NCBI RefSeq assembly: GCF_902705855.1
Contig: NZ_CACSIJ010000003.1
Coordinates: 1 to 51,058, forward strand
Source of the DNA: Zhongshania aliphaticivorans
GTDB lineage: Bacteria; Pseudomonadota; Gammaproteobacteria; Pseudomonadales; Spongiibacteraceae
Direction: 5' to 3'
Length of the DNA: 51,058 nt
Made by a program: the position numbers and the translations under genes. This document shows, one piece after another, positions 41,295 to 48,290 of this stretch; the stretch's first letter is position 1; each line of letters opens with the position of its first letter. The notes beneath the pieces were generated by a model. It worked only from the letters and a program-made list of their open reading frames with translations, ran no database searches and was not told the origin of the DNA.

Positions 41295-42410
41295 ATGGAT
41301 GAAGCTTTGGGCGCGGTGACTAGCGTCGCACCGGACTGGTTAGGTGAGTGGGGGCCGTTTGCGGTACTCATGGTGTTGATGTTCGGTGTTTGGATGTTCA
41401 CCCGCAAGATTTTCGCCGTTCAAAAAGACCACGGCGCAGATATTCGCTACCGCGAACAAGGCACCAAACTGGTATTTCGACTCAGTGGCTTATTGTTGGG
41501 TATCACCACTTTCCCCATGGACAGTGAGCTGCGCGGCCAATTATTGAGCTTGGTTGGCTTGTTACTCAGTGCTGCGATTGCACTGTCGTCTACCTCGGTG
41601 ATGGGAAATTTAATGGCGGGCTTCATGCTGCGTACGGTGAATAGTTTTCGCGCCGGTGACTATATCGAGTTTCGCAATGAGCTGGGCCGAGTCTCGCAGC
41701 GGGGCTTACTGCATGTCGAGTTTCAAAACGAAACCAGCGAGCTGGTGACGGTTCCCAATTTACTGTTAGTGCAAGAGCCTTATAACGTGGTGCGCTCATC
41801 AGGCACGGTGGTGTCAGCGGAGGTGTCCTTGGGCTATGACGTCGATCGCCGCGATATTGAAACCGCGCTACTGAAAGCGATTGAAGGCGCTGAGCTGGGC
41901 GACGGCTTTGTGCAAATTCGTAATTTGGGTGATTACTCGGTTAATTACCGCGCCAGTGGCTGGTTAAAAGAGGCAGGCCTATTAGTGAGTGCGCGTTCGC
42001 GTCTGCGGGGCAAAATGCTAGACGCATTACATGATGCGGGAATTGAAATTGTGTCGCCGTCGTTTATGAATCAGCGACCTTTACCGCCGGAACTAAAATT
42101 TATCCCTGAACGCAAGAAAATGATGCGAGCAGAAGAGGATAAAAATGGACACGCCGAAGAGATTTTGTTTAGCAAGGCGGAGGTGGCCAGCGCGGTAGAA
42201 AATCTCGAAGGGAAGATTAAAAAATTAAAAGAAAAATTAAAAGCTGAGCCTGAAGGCGACGGCGAAGATGTAGACCGTGAGGCGGTCAAAGAAGAATTAA
42301 GCACCCTAACCGACGAGCTTGAGCGGGCAAGAGAAAATGCCAAAGAAGAGGCGGCAAGAGATCGTCATGGCAAAGATGATGAGGTTGAAGACGCGGATCA
42401 AGAAAAATGA
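41295..42410 (+). CDS. MscS-family mechanosensitive channel with charged C-terminal tail
   Basis: The protein has 371 residues. Three hydrophobic segments (about 20-38, 55-70, 78-110) end in the pore helix region LLSAAIALSSTSVMGNLMAGFML, followed by the MscS beta domain (FRAGDYIEFRNELGRVSQRGLLHVEF) and the C-terminal alpha/beta domain. Residues beyond about 280 form a long, highly charged, probably coiled-coil extension (ENLEGKIKKLKEKLKAEPEG onward, ending DDEVEDADQEK) absent from E. coli MscS. Such channels release solutes on hypo-osmotic shock. The role of the tail is unknown. GGAG precedes the start. Confidence 0.88.
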   Translation: MDEALGAVTSVAPDWLGEWGPFAVLMVLMFGVWMFTRKIFAVQKDHGADIRYREQGTKLVFRLSGLLLGITTFPMDSELRGQLLSLVGLLLSAAIALSSTSVMGNLMAGFMLRTVNSFRAGDYIEFRNELGRVSQRGLLHVEFQNETSELVTVPNLLLVQEPYNVVRSSGTVVSAEVSLGYDVDRRDIETALLKAIEGAELGDGFVQIRNLGDYSVNYRASGWLKEAGLLVSARSRLRGKMLDALHDAGIEIVSPSFMNQRPLPPELKFIPERKKMMRAEEDKNGHAEEILFSKAEVASAVENLEGKIKKLKEKLKAEPEGDGEDVDREAVKEELSTLTDELERARENAKEEAARDRHGKDDEVEDADQEK

Positions 42411-42425
42411 TCCACGGCCTCAAAT

Positions 42426-42451
42426 CAAGTAGCTGCAATAGCAGCTACTTG
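42426..42451. terminator. Bidirectional terminator between the MscS and NUDIX genes
   Basis: A perfect 11-bp stem (42426-42436 with 42441-42451) closes an AATA loop between two convergent genes, 15 bases from each stop. No strong T tract on either side. Confidence 0.7.
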
Positions 42452-42465
42452 GCGTGATAGCTTGA

Positions 42466-42945
42466 TTAACCGATTTTCGTTTTTATCCAATCTGTTAACG
42501 CCAGCCCAGTGCCCATTGGCCAAGGTTTGATTTCTGCTGCAGGCACAATTTTATAATCGTCTAACTCGTGGTTAAGTTTAACTTCACCAGCTGCTTTGAC
42601 GTGATACGCAATGATGACCTGATTTTGCTGGGCAAATGGGTAAACACCAACCAATGTGGTTTCTAGTGCGTGCAGATTAAGCTCTTCCATCGTTTCTCGG
42701 CGTGCACATTCTTCTGGATCTTCCCCCGCTTCTAAAAAGCCAGTAATAATGGAGTAGAAGCTTTTTGGCCAACTCACGTTATGGGCCATTACCACGCCGC
42801 CCTCGACCTCAACAATCATGGCAACCACGGGCACCGGATTATTCCAAAGTACAAATCCGCAGGCGGTGTCTGGGCAGCCTTTGCGAATTTCACCGTCTAT
42901 GACTCTTTCGGCGATTGGGCTGGCGCATTGTGGGCAAAAATTCAT
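42466..42945 (-). CDS. NUDIX hydrolase with N-terminal zinc ribbon
   Basis: The protein has 159 residues. The N-terminus has cysteines at 4, 7, 24 and 29, a zinc-ribbon-like arrangement as in NudC/NADH pyrophosphatase-related enzymes, though the second pair is spaced CPDTAC rather than CxxC. The NUDIX box GFLEAGEDPEECARRETMEE is complete (about 68-90). The family hydrolyses nucleoside diphosphate derivatives; the exact substrate is not evident. It stands alone, convergent with the mscS-like gene. Confidence 0.9.
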   Translation of the reverse strand: MNFCPQCASPIAERVIDGEIRKGCPDTACGFVLWNNPVPVVAMIVEVEGGVVMAHNVSWPKSFYSIITGFLEAGEDPEECARRETMEELNLHALETTLVGVYPFAQQNQVIIAYHVKAAGEVKLNHELDDYKIVPAAEIKPWPMGTGLALTDWIKTKIG

Positions 42946-43080
42946 GGTTGGGCCTCGTCGTTATTATTGCGTGATGGTTGCGTAAAATAGCTAATCTTGG
43001 GATTTTGCCACAGACAGCCGGTGTGCGACCATGTTTACAACGAAGCTAATTTATATAACAAGTAGAACGAGTATGCTGCT

Positions 43081-43869
43081 ATGGATTTGAAATTGAAAAA
43101 TAAGACGGCGTTGGTGACGGGAAGTAATCGCGGTACCGGTGAGGTCATTGCACAGACTTTGGCGAGGGAGGGCGCTATTGTTGTTTTTCATAGCAATGAA
43201 GAGGACGCAGCGGCTGAACTAGCTGTCAGCACAGAATCCGCACACGCTGTGTGGGGTGATATTGCAACTGACACAGGTTGTGAGCAGGTTCTTGCACAAA
43301 CTAAAAACGCGGTGGGTGACGTCGATATTTTGGTAAACAATTATGGCACTGCAACGGCAGGTAAGTGGAGCACGAGCGCTAGTGACGATTGGCTGGATAT
43401 GTATCAGAAAAATGTGCTGTCTGCCGCGCGCCTAATTCAAGGGTTATCGCCGGCAATGAAGGCGCGGGGCTGGGGACGCATTGTGCAGCTAGGTACCATT
43501 GGCAGTCATCAACCCAATAATATTATGCCGCATTACTATGCCTCTAAAGGGGCTCTAGCGACCATGAGTGTGAGTTTAGCGAAGGAGCTTTCTCATACGG
43601 GGATTACCGTAAATACAATTTCCCCCGGCTATATTCGTACAGCAGAATTAGAGGCGGGTTTTCGTAAGCGCGCAGAGAAAAAAGACTGGGGCGATGACTG
43701 GAATGAGATCGTGAAAAAAATCGTTGAGACGGAATACCCCAATCCCAGCGGCCGCATTGCCGAGCGGCAGGAAGTGGCGGATCTAGTTGCTTTTATTTGC
43801 AGCGATCTAGCGGGCTTTATCAACGGCCAGAATATTCGCATAGATGGCGGTGCGGTTTGCTATGTTTAA
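43081..43869 (+). CDS. SDR-family oxidoreductase
   Basis: This 262-residue classical short-chain dehydrogenase has the cofactor motif TGSNRGTGEVIA (about 13-24), DILVNNYGT (about 83-91), catalytic Tyr-Lys in HYYASKGAL with Thr/Ser in QLGTIGSHQ, and NTISPGYIRTAEL. The acidic or basic residue that sets NAD or NADP choice is not clear (VVFHSNEED). The substrate is unknown; many such enzymes in this metabolic setting act on hydroxyacyl or steroid alcohols. The gene is monocistronic and convergent with hemW (21-base gap). Confidence 0.88.
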   Translation: MDLKLKNKTALVTGSNRGTGEVIAQTLAREGAIVVFHSNEEDAAAELAVSTESAHAVWGDIATDTGCEQVLAQTKNAVGDVDILVNNYGTATAGKWSTSASDDWLDMYQKNVLSAARLIQGLSPAMKARGWGRIVQLGTIGSHQPNNIMPHYYASKGALATMSVSLAKELSHTGITVNTISPGYIRTAELEAGFRKRAEKKDWGDDWNEIVKKIVETEYPNPSGRIAERQEVADLVAFICSDLAGFINGQNIRIDGGAVCYV

Positions 43870-43890
43870 GCCGCTTAATGAATGATGGCG

Positions 43891-45039
43891 CTATTCTGGT
43901 AAAAACTCGGCTAACACACTGTCGAGCATATCGTAGCCTCTGGCAGTGGGTGAGTAATTATTGTCCTGGTATTGAATCAGACCATCAGCGATAAAGCGCT
44001 CAAGTTTGTTTGCAATGGTTGACCACGGAAGGGCAGTGCGAGCGGTAAACAAGGCGGCTGAAAATCCCTGCTGTAAACGTAGCGCATTCATCATAAATTC
44101 TAGGGGTAAATCTGCCTGCGCGATGGTTTCGGTTTTACTTGTTCGAGACGGCGCGCGGCTTAAATAATCTTCCGGCTTGCGGGTTTTTTGATAGCGAATA
44201 ACATCGCCCTGCGCTTGGGTGATTTTGCCATGAGCGCCAGCACCAATGGCGAGATAGTCGCCGAATTGCCAGTAATTAAGATTATGCCGCGATTGGTGAT
44301 TAGGCTTTGCAAAAGCGGATACCTCATAGCGCGAAAAATTGGCGGCGCTGAGGGTTTCAAAGCCAGCACTTTGAATGCGGTGCATTTCGGTTTCTATGGG
44401 CAGAGTTGGCGGGCGTTTAAAAAATTCGGTATTGGGTTCTATGGTGAGTTGATACCAGCTTATATGAGGCGCGCCTGCATCTATGGCAATCTCTAAATCA
44501 CGTAATGCATCTTCTTTGGTTTGATCGTTTAGCCCGTGCATTAGATCGACATTAAAATTATCGAAGCCTGCATTTTGCGCACAGGCTATGGCGCGCAAGG
44601 CGTCGTCACTATTGTGTATTCTACCGAGCTTTTTAAGCTGCGCGGGATCAAAACTCTGCACACCAATAGAAAGCCGGTTTATACCCACCTGCCGATATGC
44701 GTTGAAACGCGCTTGCTCAACAGTGCCGGGGTTGGCTTCTAAGGTAATCTCTATATCGTCAGCGAATTTAAGTCGCTTACGCAATTCGGCAAACAATGTT
44801 TGGTAAGCGCTCGGAGAAAATAAACTTGGTGTGCCGCCGCCGATAAAAATACTTTGTAATTCGCGATTTTGAATAAACCCTAAATCCTGATCGAGGTCTT
44901 CTAACATCGCCTCGATATAAGCCTGCTCAGGTAGCTCGCTCTTCTGCTCATGGGAATTAAAGTCGCAGTAAGGGCATTTGCGCACGCACCAAGGAATATG
45001 GACGTAAAGCGATAAGGGCAGCTGGGTGGAATCAGTCAT
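43891..45039 (-). CDS. hemW: Radical SAM heme chaperone HemW
   Basis: HemW, long annotated as an oxygen-independent coproporphyrinogen oxidase, is a radical-SAM heme-binding chaperone. It has 382 residues from ATG 45039. CxxxCxxC is WCVRKCPYCDFNSH (Cys18, Cys22, Cys25); GGGTPSLFSP, GVQSFDPAQLKKLGRIHN and LTIEPNTEF are also typical. No ribosome site precedes 45039, because 8 bases upstream lies the end of a MITE-like repeat followed by an IS4-family element. In most relatives the neighbour is rdgB, which is absent. The native leader and promoter have therefore probably been replaced. Confidence 0.93.
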   Translation of the reverse strand: MTDSTQLPLSLYVHIPWCVRKCPYCDFNSHEQKSELPEQAYIEAMLEDLDQDLGFIQNRELQSIFIGGGTPSLFSPSAYQTLFAELRKRLKFADDIEITLEANPGTVEQARFNAYRQVGINRLSIGVQSFDPAQLKKLGRIHNSDDALRAIACAQNAGFDNFNVDLMHGLNDQTKEDALRDLEIAIDAGAPHISWYQLTIEPNTEFFKRPPTLPIETEMHRIQSAGFETLSAANFSRYEVSAFAKPNHQSRHNLNYWQFGDYLAIGAGAHGKITQAQGDVIRYQKTRKPEDYLSRAPSRTSKTETIAQADLPLEFMMNALRLQQGFSAALFTARTALPWSTIANKLERFIADGLIQYQDNNYSPTARGYDMLDSVLAEFLPE

Positions 45040-45046
45040 AAGCAAT

Positions 45047-45061
45047 ATTTGGGGTCAGTGT
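45047..45061. repeat. MITE-like element copy A, left end (cut off by the IS insertion)
   Basis: ATTTGGGGTCAGTGT ends exactly at the IS boundary. It matches the reverse complement of the right end of the same element (46471-46493) and of copy B (47127-47149), in which the sequence continues AAAAACTC. Its last nine bases (45053-45061) are repeated with one mismatch at 46387-46395 on the other side of the IS, as expected for a target duplication. Confidence 0.75.
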
Positions 45062-45117
45062 CTGAGGTATCCCCACGAATTTCATAGGAATAACAATTAG
45101 TTAATGCAAGAAAGGAA

Positions 45118-45180
45118 CGTTCATGGCCCTTGGTGATCAATAATTTCGCCAAAAACAACCAAGCACGAGAGCCATGAACG
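45118..45180 (+). promoter_or_regulatory. Inverted repeat covering the transposase start codon
   Basis: CGTTCATGGC (45118-45127) is the exact complement of GCCATGAACG (45171-45180), which contains the transposase ATG; CCTTGG and CCAAG just inside extend the pairing. In a transcript entering from outside, this fold would hide the start codon. IS10 uses the same principle to stop read-through expression. Confidence 0.65.
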
Positions 45181-46367
45181 CGACCACTATTTTGAACACA
45201 ATCCTTCCTCTTGTCAGCCCTAATATGCATAAACTCCGGCGTAATGCGTTAACTGCTTGTATCCATAGCCTCGCGCACGGAAGCCTAGGAACTGTCACGA
45301 GTATAGGCCGAGGTATTCAATCTAAAGCCTTTGAAAAACATCGTATCAAGCGCTCTGACCGAGTACTTTCTAACCCTCATTTACAACAAGAAGCTCTTTC
45401 TATTTACGCTCATATGTGCCGCCTGTTTACGAAGAGTGGCCGCCCCATTATCAGTGTTGACTGGTCTGATCTTGACGGCCGAAAACAGCACTTTCTCATC
45501 AGGGCAGTAGTGGCGTTTCAAGGTCGACCCTTTACTTTATATGAAGAAGTGCATGGCATAAAAACCAAGGAAAAACCGCAAACACACAAGCGTTTTCTTG
45601 CCGTACTGGCCTCTCTTCTTCCAGAAGAAGCCAAACCAATTATTGTGACAGATGCGGGTTTTAAAATGCCTTGGACCGAATTAGTAGCAGACTTAGGCTG
45701 GGACTACGTTGGGCGTGTTCGTCGACCCCGTAAATTTTTTGATGAAATCAGCCAGTCATGGCGATGTATCTCGCATTTGTTTGCTAGTGCAAACAGTACA
45801 CCAAAGCTATTAACGTTGAATTTAGGGCAATCAAAGCCTCATCGTTGCCATCTAGCGCTCTATAAAGCAAAATCCCAAGGACGACATTTATTGAACCAAG
45901 ACGGATCAGCTAAAGCATCTAAAACCTCGTTAACAGCGGCCCGTGGAGCAAAGGAGCCTTGGTTGTTGATCTCATCGCTACCAAGGAACAGTTCGTTTGC
46001 CAAAAAAAGCGTAAACGTTTATCAAACTCGTATGCAAATTGAAGAAAGCTTTAGAGACATGAAAAGCACGAAATTTGGGTTGGGATTTGAGCATAATCAC
46101 ACAAGAACAACAGCACGAATGAAGCTATTGATTTTGCTTACAACGCTAACGGCTATGGTGCTTGTTTTGCTAGGTAAAGTCGTGGAGCTAGCTGGGTTGT
46201 CGTATCGTTTTCAATGCTCGAGTACTCGAAAATATCGAGTGCTCTCGCACTTTTTCTTAGGCAAAAGAGCCTTATCCACCCATTTAATAATCACCGCTCA
46301 ACAATGGCGAGACGGGATTCGTCAATTTACCAAGCAATTGCGCGAAGGAGAAAGTTTTATAGCCTAA
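45174..46367 (+). CDS. IS4-family transposase
   Basis: This 397-residue DDE transposase has Asp96 in ISVDWSDLDG, Asp160 in IIVTDAGFK, and Glu290 in the family motif Y-(2)-R-(3)-E-(6)-K, seen as YQTRMQIEESFRDMK (Tyr283, Arg286, Glu290, Lys297). The N-terminal DNA-binding part has TACIHSLAHGSLGTVTSIGR and HRIKRSDRVLSNPHL. The frame is intact and the element's ends are perfect. The start codon lies in an inverted repeat likely to repress read-through translation. Confidence 0.94.
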   Translation: MNATTILNTILPLVSPNMHKLRRNALTACIHSLAHGSLGTVTSIGRGIQSKAFEKHRIKRSDRVLSNPHLQQEALSIYAHMCRLFTKSGRPIISVDWSDLDGRKQHFLIRAVVAFQGRPFTLYEEVHGIKTKEKPQTHKRFLAVLASLLPEEAKPIIVTDAGFKMPWTELVADLGWDYVGRVRRPRKFFDEISQSWRCISHLFASANSTPKLLTLNLGQSKPHRCHLALYKAKSQGRHLLNQDGSAKASKTSLTAARGAKEPWLLISSLPRNSSFAKKSVNVYQTRMQIEESFRDMKSTKFGLGFEHNHTRTTARMKLLILLTTLTAMVLVLLGKVVELAGLSYRFQCSSTRKYRVLSHFFLGKRALSTHLIITAQQWRDGIRQFTKQLREGESFIA

Positions 46368-46386
46368 ATTCGTGGGGATACCTCAG

Positions 46387-46493
46387 GGGCAGTGTAAAAA
46401 CTATGGATTATAGGACGCATAAGAGCTCAAGGTATTCTATAAGTTGAAGTTTTCGCTGCGTCTAGGTGAAGAGTTTTTACACTGACCCTAAAT
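46387..46493. repeat. MITE-like element copy A, right part
   Basis: It runs from the IS boundary through GGGCAGTGTAAAAACT to the right terminal repeat GAGTTTTTACACTGACCC, ending in TAAAT at 46493. Together with 45047-45061, and counting the target duplication once, it gives an element of about 113 bp. No ORF lies within. The right end is 6 bases from the rlpA stop. Confidence 0.78.
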
Positions 46494-46499
46494 ATCTAC

Positions 46500-46970
46500 C
46501 TATTCAATGAGTTCAATATCAACTTTGATCAAACCGGAAGAGATATTGCCAATTTCAGCAAAGGCCACCTTAGATAGATCGATTACACGACCCCGAATAA
46601 ATGGCCCACGGTCATTGATTGTAACCACCACACTAGCGCCGGTTTTCTTATTCGTTACTTTAACACGACTGCCAAATACCAGGGTTCTGTGGGCCGCGGT
46701 GTAAAGTTCGTGTCGGTAGCGTTCACCGCTGGCGGTCGTTCGATTATGGTATTTATCATCATAGAAGGAGGCTAGGCCAGATTCCATGACAGCGGTGGGG
46801 GCCTCCGTGGTGACTGGGGCCGGAGCTTCCTCGATCGTATCTTCATTCAGTGGCACAGACGAACAGCCTGCTAGCGAGAACAGTATTGCGATGGTAATTA
46901 AAGCGATGCAGCTATTCGCGGCGCGGCGGCGAAAGCGGTAAGTTAATATTTTTGACAAGAACACCCCCAA
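46500..46970 (-). CDS. rlpA: RlpA-like septal ring lipoprotein (double-psi beta-barrel)
   Basis: The protein has 156 residues. The N-terminal membrane segment ends in a lipobox (FSLAGC, Cys35 as the lipidation site). The RlpA-type double-psi beta-barrel has GLASFYDDKYHNRTTASGER, LVFGSRVKVTNKKTG and TINDRGPFIRGRVIDLSKVA. RlpA proteins bind or cleave denuded peptidoglycan at the septum. This one lacks the SPOR domain of the long form. The native neighbours of rlpA (mrdB, mltB, dacA) are absent. It is flanked on both sides by copies of the same MITE-like repeat. Confidence 0.88.
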   Translation of the reverse strand: MGVFLSKILTYRFRRRAANSCIALITIAILFSLAGCSSVPLNEDTIEEAPAPVTTEAPTAVMESGLASFYDDKYHNRTTASGERYRHELYTAAHRTLVFGSRVKVTNKKTGASVVVTINDRGPFIRGRVIDLSKVAFAEIGNISSGLIKVDIELIE

Positions 46971-47039
46971 AAGGCATTTAGTGTGAATACACGCGCTCTA
47001 ATCGATCTCGGCAATGAGAAATAGTTCCGATGTAGGTAT

Positions 47040-47149
47040 ATTTGGGGGCAGTGTAAAAACTAAGAATCTGGGGTGCTCAGCGTTGTAATGTAGGCGGTGT
47101 GCAGATGTTTCGCTGTAATAATGGCAGAGTTTTTACACTGACCCCAAAT
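47040..47149. repeat. MITE-like element copy B, about 110 bp, intact
   Basis: Inverted terminal repeats are ATTTGGGGGCAGTGTAAAAA (from 47040) and the complement GAGTTTTTACACTGACCCC (from 47127 to 47149), with one mismatch between the ends. The interior is unlike copy A except for a TTTCGCTG block. There is no ORF inside. Its right end reads through the last codons of the PepSY gene. Confidence 0.8.
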
Positions 47150-48266
47150 TTTTTTCCGCGTTGCGACGCTGATTATTGATTCGACGTTGGCGCTTTTTCC
47201 ACCAAAGGTAGGAGCCGCTGCCAAATAGGATAGCGGGGCTAAGACCTGAGAATACTAACAGCCAGCGTCCGCCAAGACCTAAAGCGTCGCCGCTGTGGAG
47301 GGGGAATTGCCAAATCAGAAAGCTATTCCCGCTGGGTGCGGTTAATGGGTTCCAGCTTGCTAGTATTTCGCCACTATATTGATCGACCCAAACTTTGCTG
47401 GCGCCATAATTTGTCCAAGCCTCGTCAGCTTGGGCAAAGAGCAACTGGTAGCTGGCTGTGGCACTGGTGGGTAGATATATTCTTTTTAATACCGCATCGG
47501 GGAAAACAGACTTCGCGTTTTTAACAGCGGTATCTGCACCAATTGCTAGTGATTCAGCTGTATTTTTGAGAGTGGATTCGGGCGACGGCAATTCGATTAC
47601 GGGACTAATAAAATTCACTGCCGCTTTCATTGGGCCGTGAAAAATTAAACTGATACCGGTAAATGCAGACACGCCAAGTAATATTGAGAATACGATGCCA
47701 ACGAATTTGTGAAGGTCGTAGTTTAGTCGGATCGACCCTTGATGACGGTTCACACGCAAGGCATTGCGCCATTGCCCGCGGCGGGGCCACCAGATCACAA
47801 TGCCGCTAAGGCTAAAGAAAAGTAGTGCGACCCCCATAGCTCCCACGATGTATTTACCCGTCTGGCCGGCGGTAAGGTCGTGGTGAAAACTGTAGAGCCA
47901 GGTCATGGGGTACTCGCCCCAAACACGCACCGTGACTGCCTCCGCAGTATCTGGCGAGATGCTAACTTCTACGGTCTTGCCATCGCCCGCTGCGTTGGGA
48001 AATCTTGCCGTGTGGGGGCTGCCCGGTGCGCGGGATATATAAAGTCGGTTGAGGGTGGCATCGCTGGGGGCGGCGGCCTTCGCTGCAGCAATGACTGCAT
48101 CGAAGCTGGCAAGTTTTGCGTTTGGATCACTGCGTAGAGCAGGTGTTAGTGTTTCATCAATGGCGTGATCAAAAACGAGCAAGCTGCCGCTAATACCAAT
48201 AAGGCTGAGCAGCAGGCCAAATATTAGGCCTGCGTACTTATGCAGCTTTAGCAGGACTCTGCGCAT
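47133..48266 (-). CDS. PepSY-associated transmembrane protein (iron-uptake associated)
   Basis: This 377-residue inner-membrane protein has the PepSY_TM architecture: an N-terminal helix (LHKYAGLIFGLLLSLIGISGSLLVF), periplasmic PepSY-like domains, and further helices (GALFLL-type region GVALLFFSLSGIVIWWPRRGQW, LHKFVGIVFSILLGVSAFTG, WLLVFSGLSPAILFGSGSYLWWKKR). Such proteins accompany siderophore receptors and probably help reduce or release iron. It lies 24 bases downstream of the TonB receptor gene, in the same transcript. Its last codons (NLGSV) and stop fall within MITE copy B, so the original C-terminus has been replaced or truncated. Confidence 0.88.
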   Translation of the reverse strand: MRRVLLKLHKYAGLIFGLLLSLIGISGSLLVFDHAIDETLTPALRSDPNAKLASFDAVIAAAKAAAPSDATLNRLYISRAPGSPHTARFPNAAGDGKTVEVSISPDTAEAVTVRVWGEYPMTWLYSFHHDLTAGQTGKYIVGAMGVALLFFSLSGIVIWWPRRGQWRNALRVNRHQGSIRLNYDLHKFVGIVFSILLGVSAFTGISLIFHGPMKAAVNFISPVIELPSPESTLKNTAESLAIGADTAVKNAKSVFPDAVLKRIYLPTSATASYQLLFAQADEAWTNYGASKVWVDQYSGEILASWNPLTAPSGNSFLIWQFPLHSGDALGLGGRWLLVFSGLSPAILFGSGSYLWWKKRQRRINNQRRNAEKNLGSV

Positions 48267-48290
48267 TAGCGATTACTTAGCTGGCGACAA

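Larger units (their letters stand above)
45062..46386 (+). mobile_element. Complete IS4-family insertion sequence, 1325 bp
   Basis: Perfect 21-bp terminal inverted repeats lie at 45062-45082 (beginning CTGAGGTATCCCCACG) and 46366-46386. They enclose one intact transposase gene, whose stop codon overlaps the right repeat. A 9-bp flanking duplication with one mismatch (GGTCAGTGT and GGGCAGTGT) is present. The element sits in the terminal repeat of a MITE-like element. Nothing in the transposase looks damaged, so it could still be active. Confidence 0.92.
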
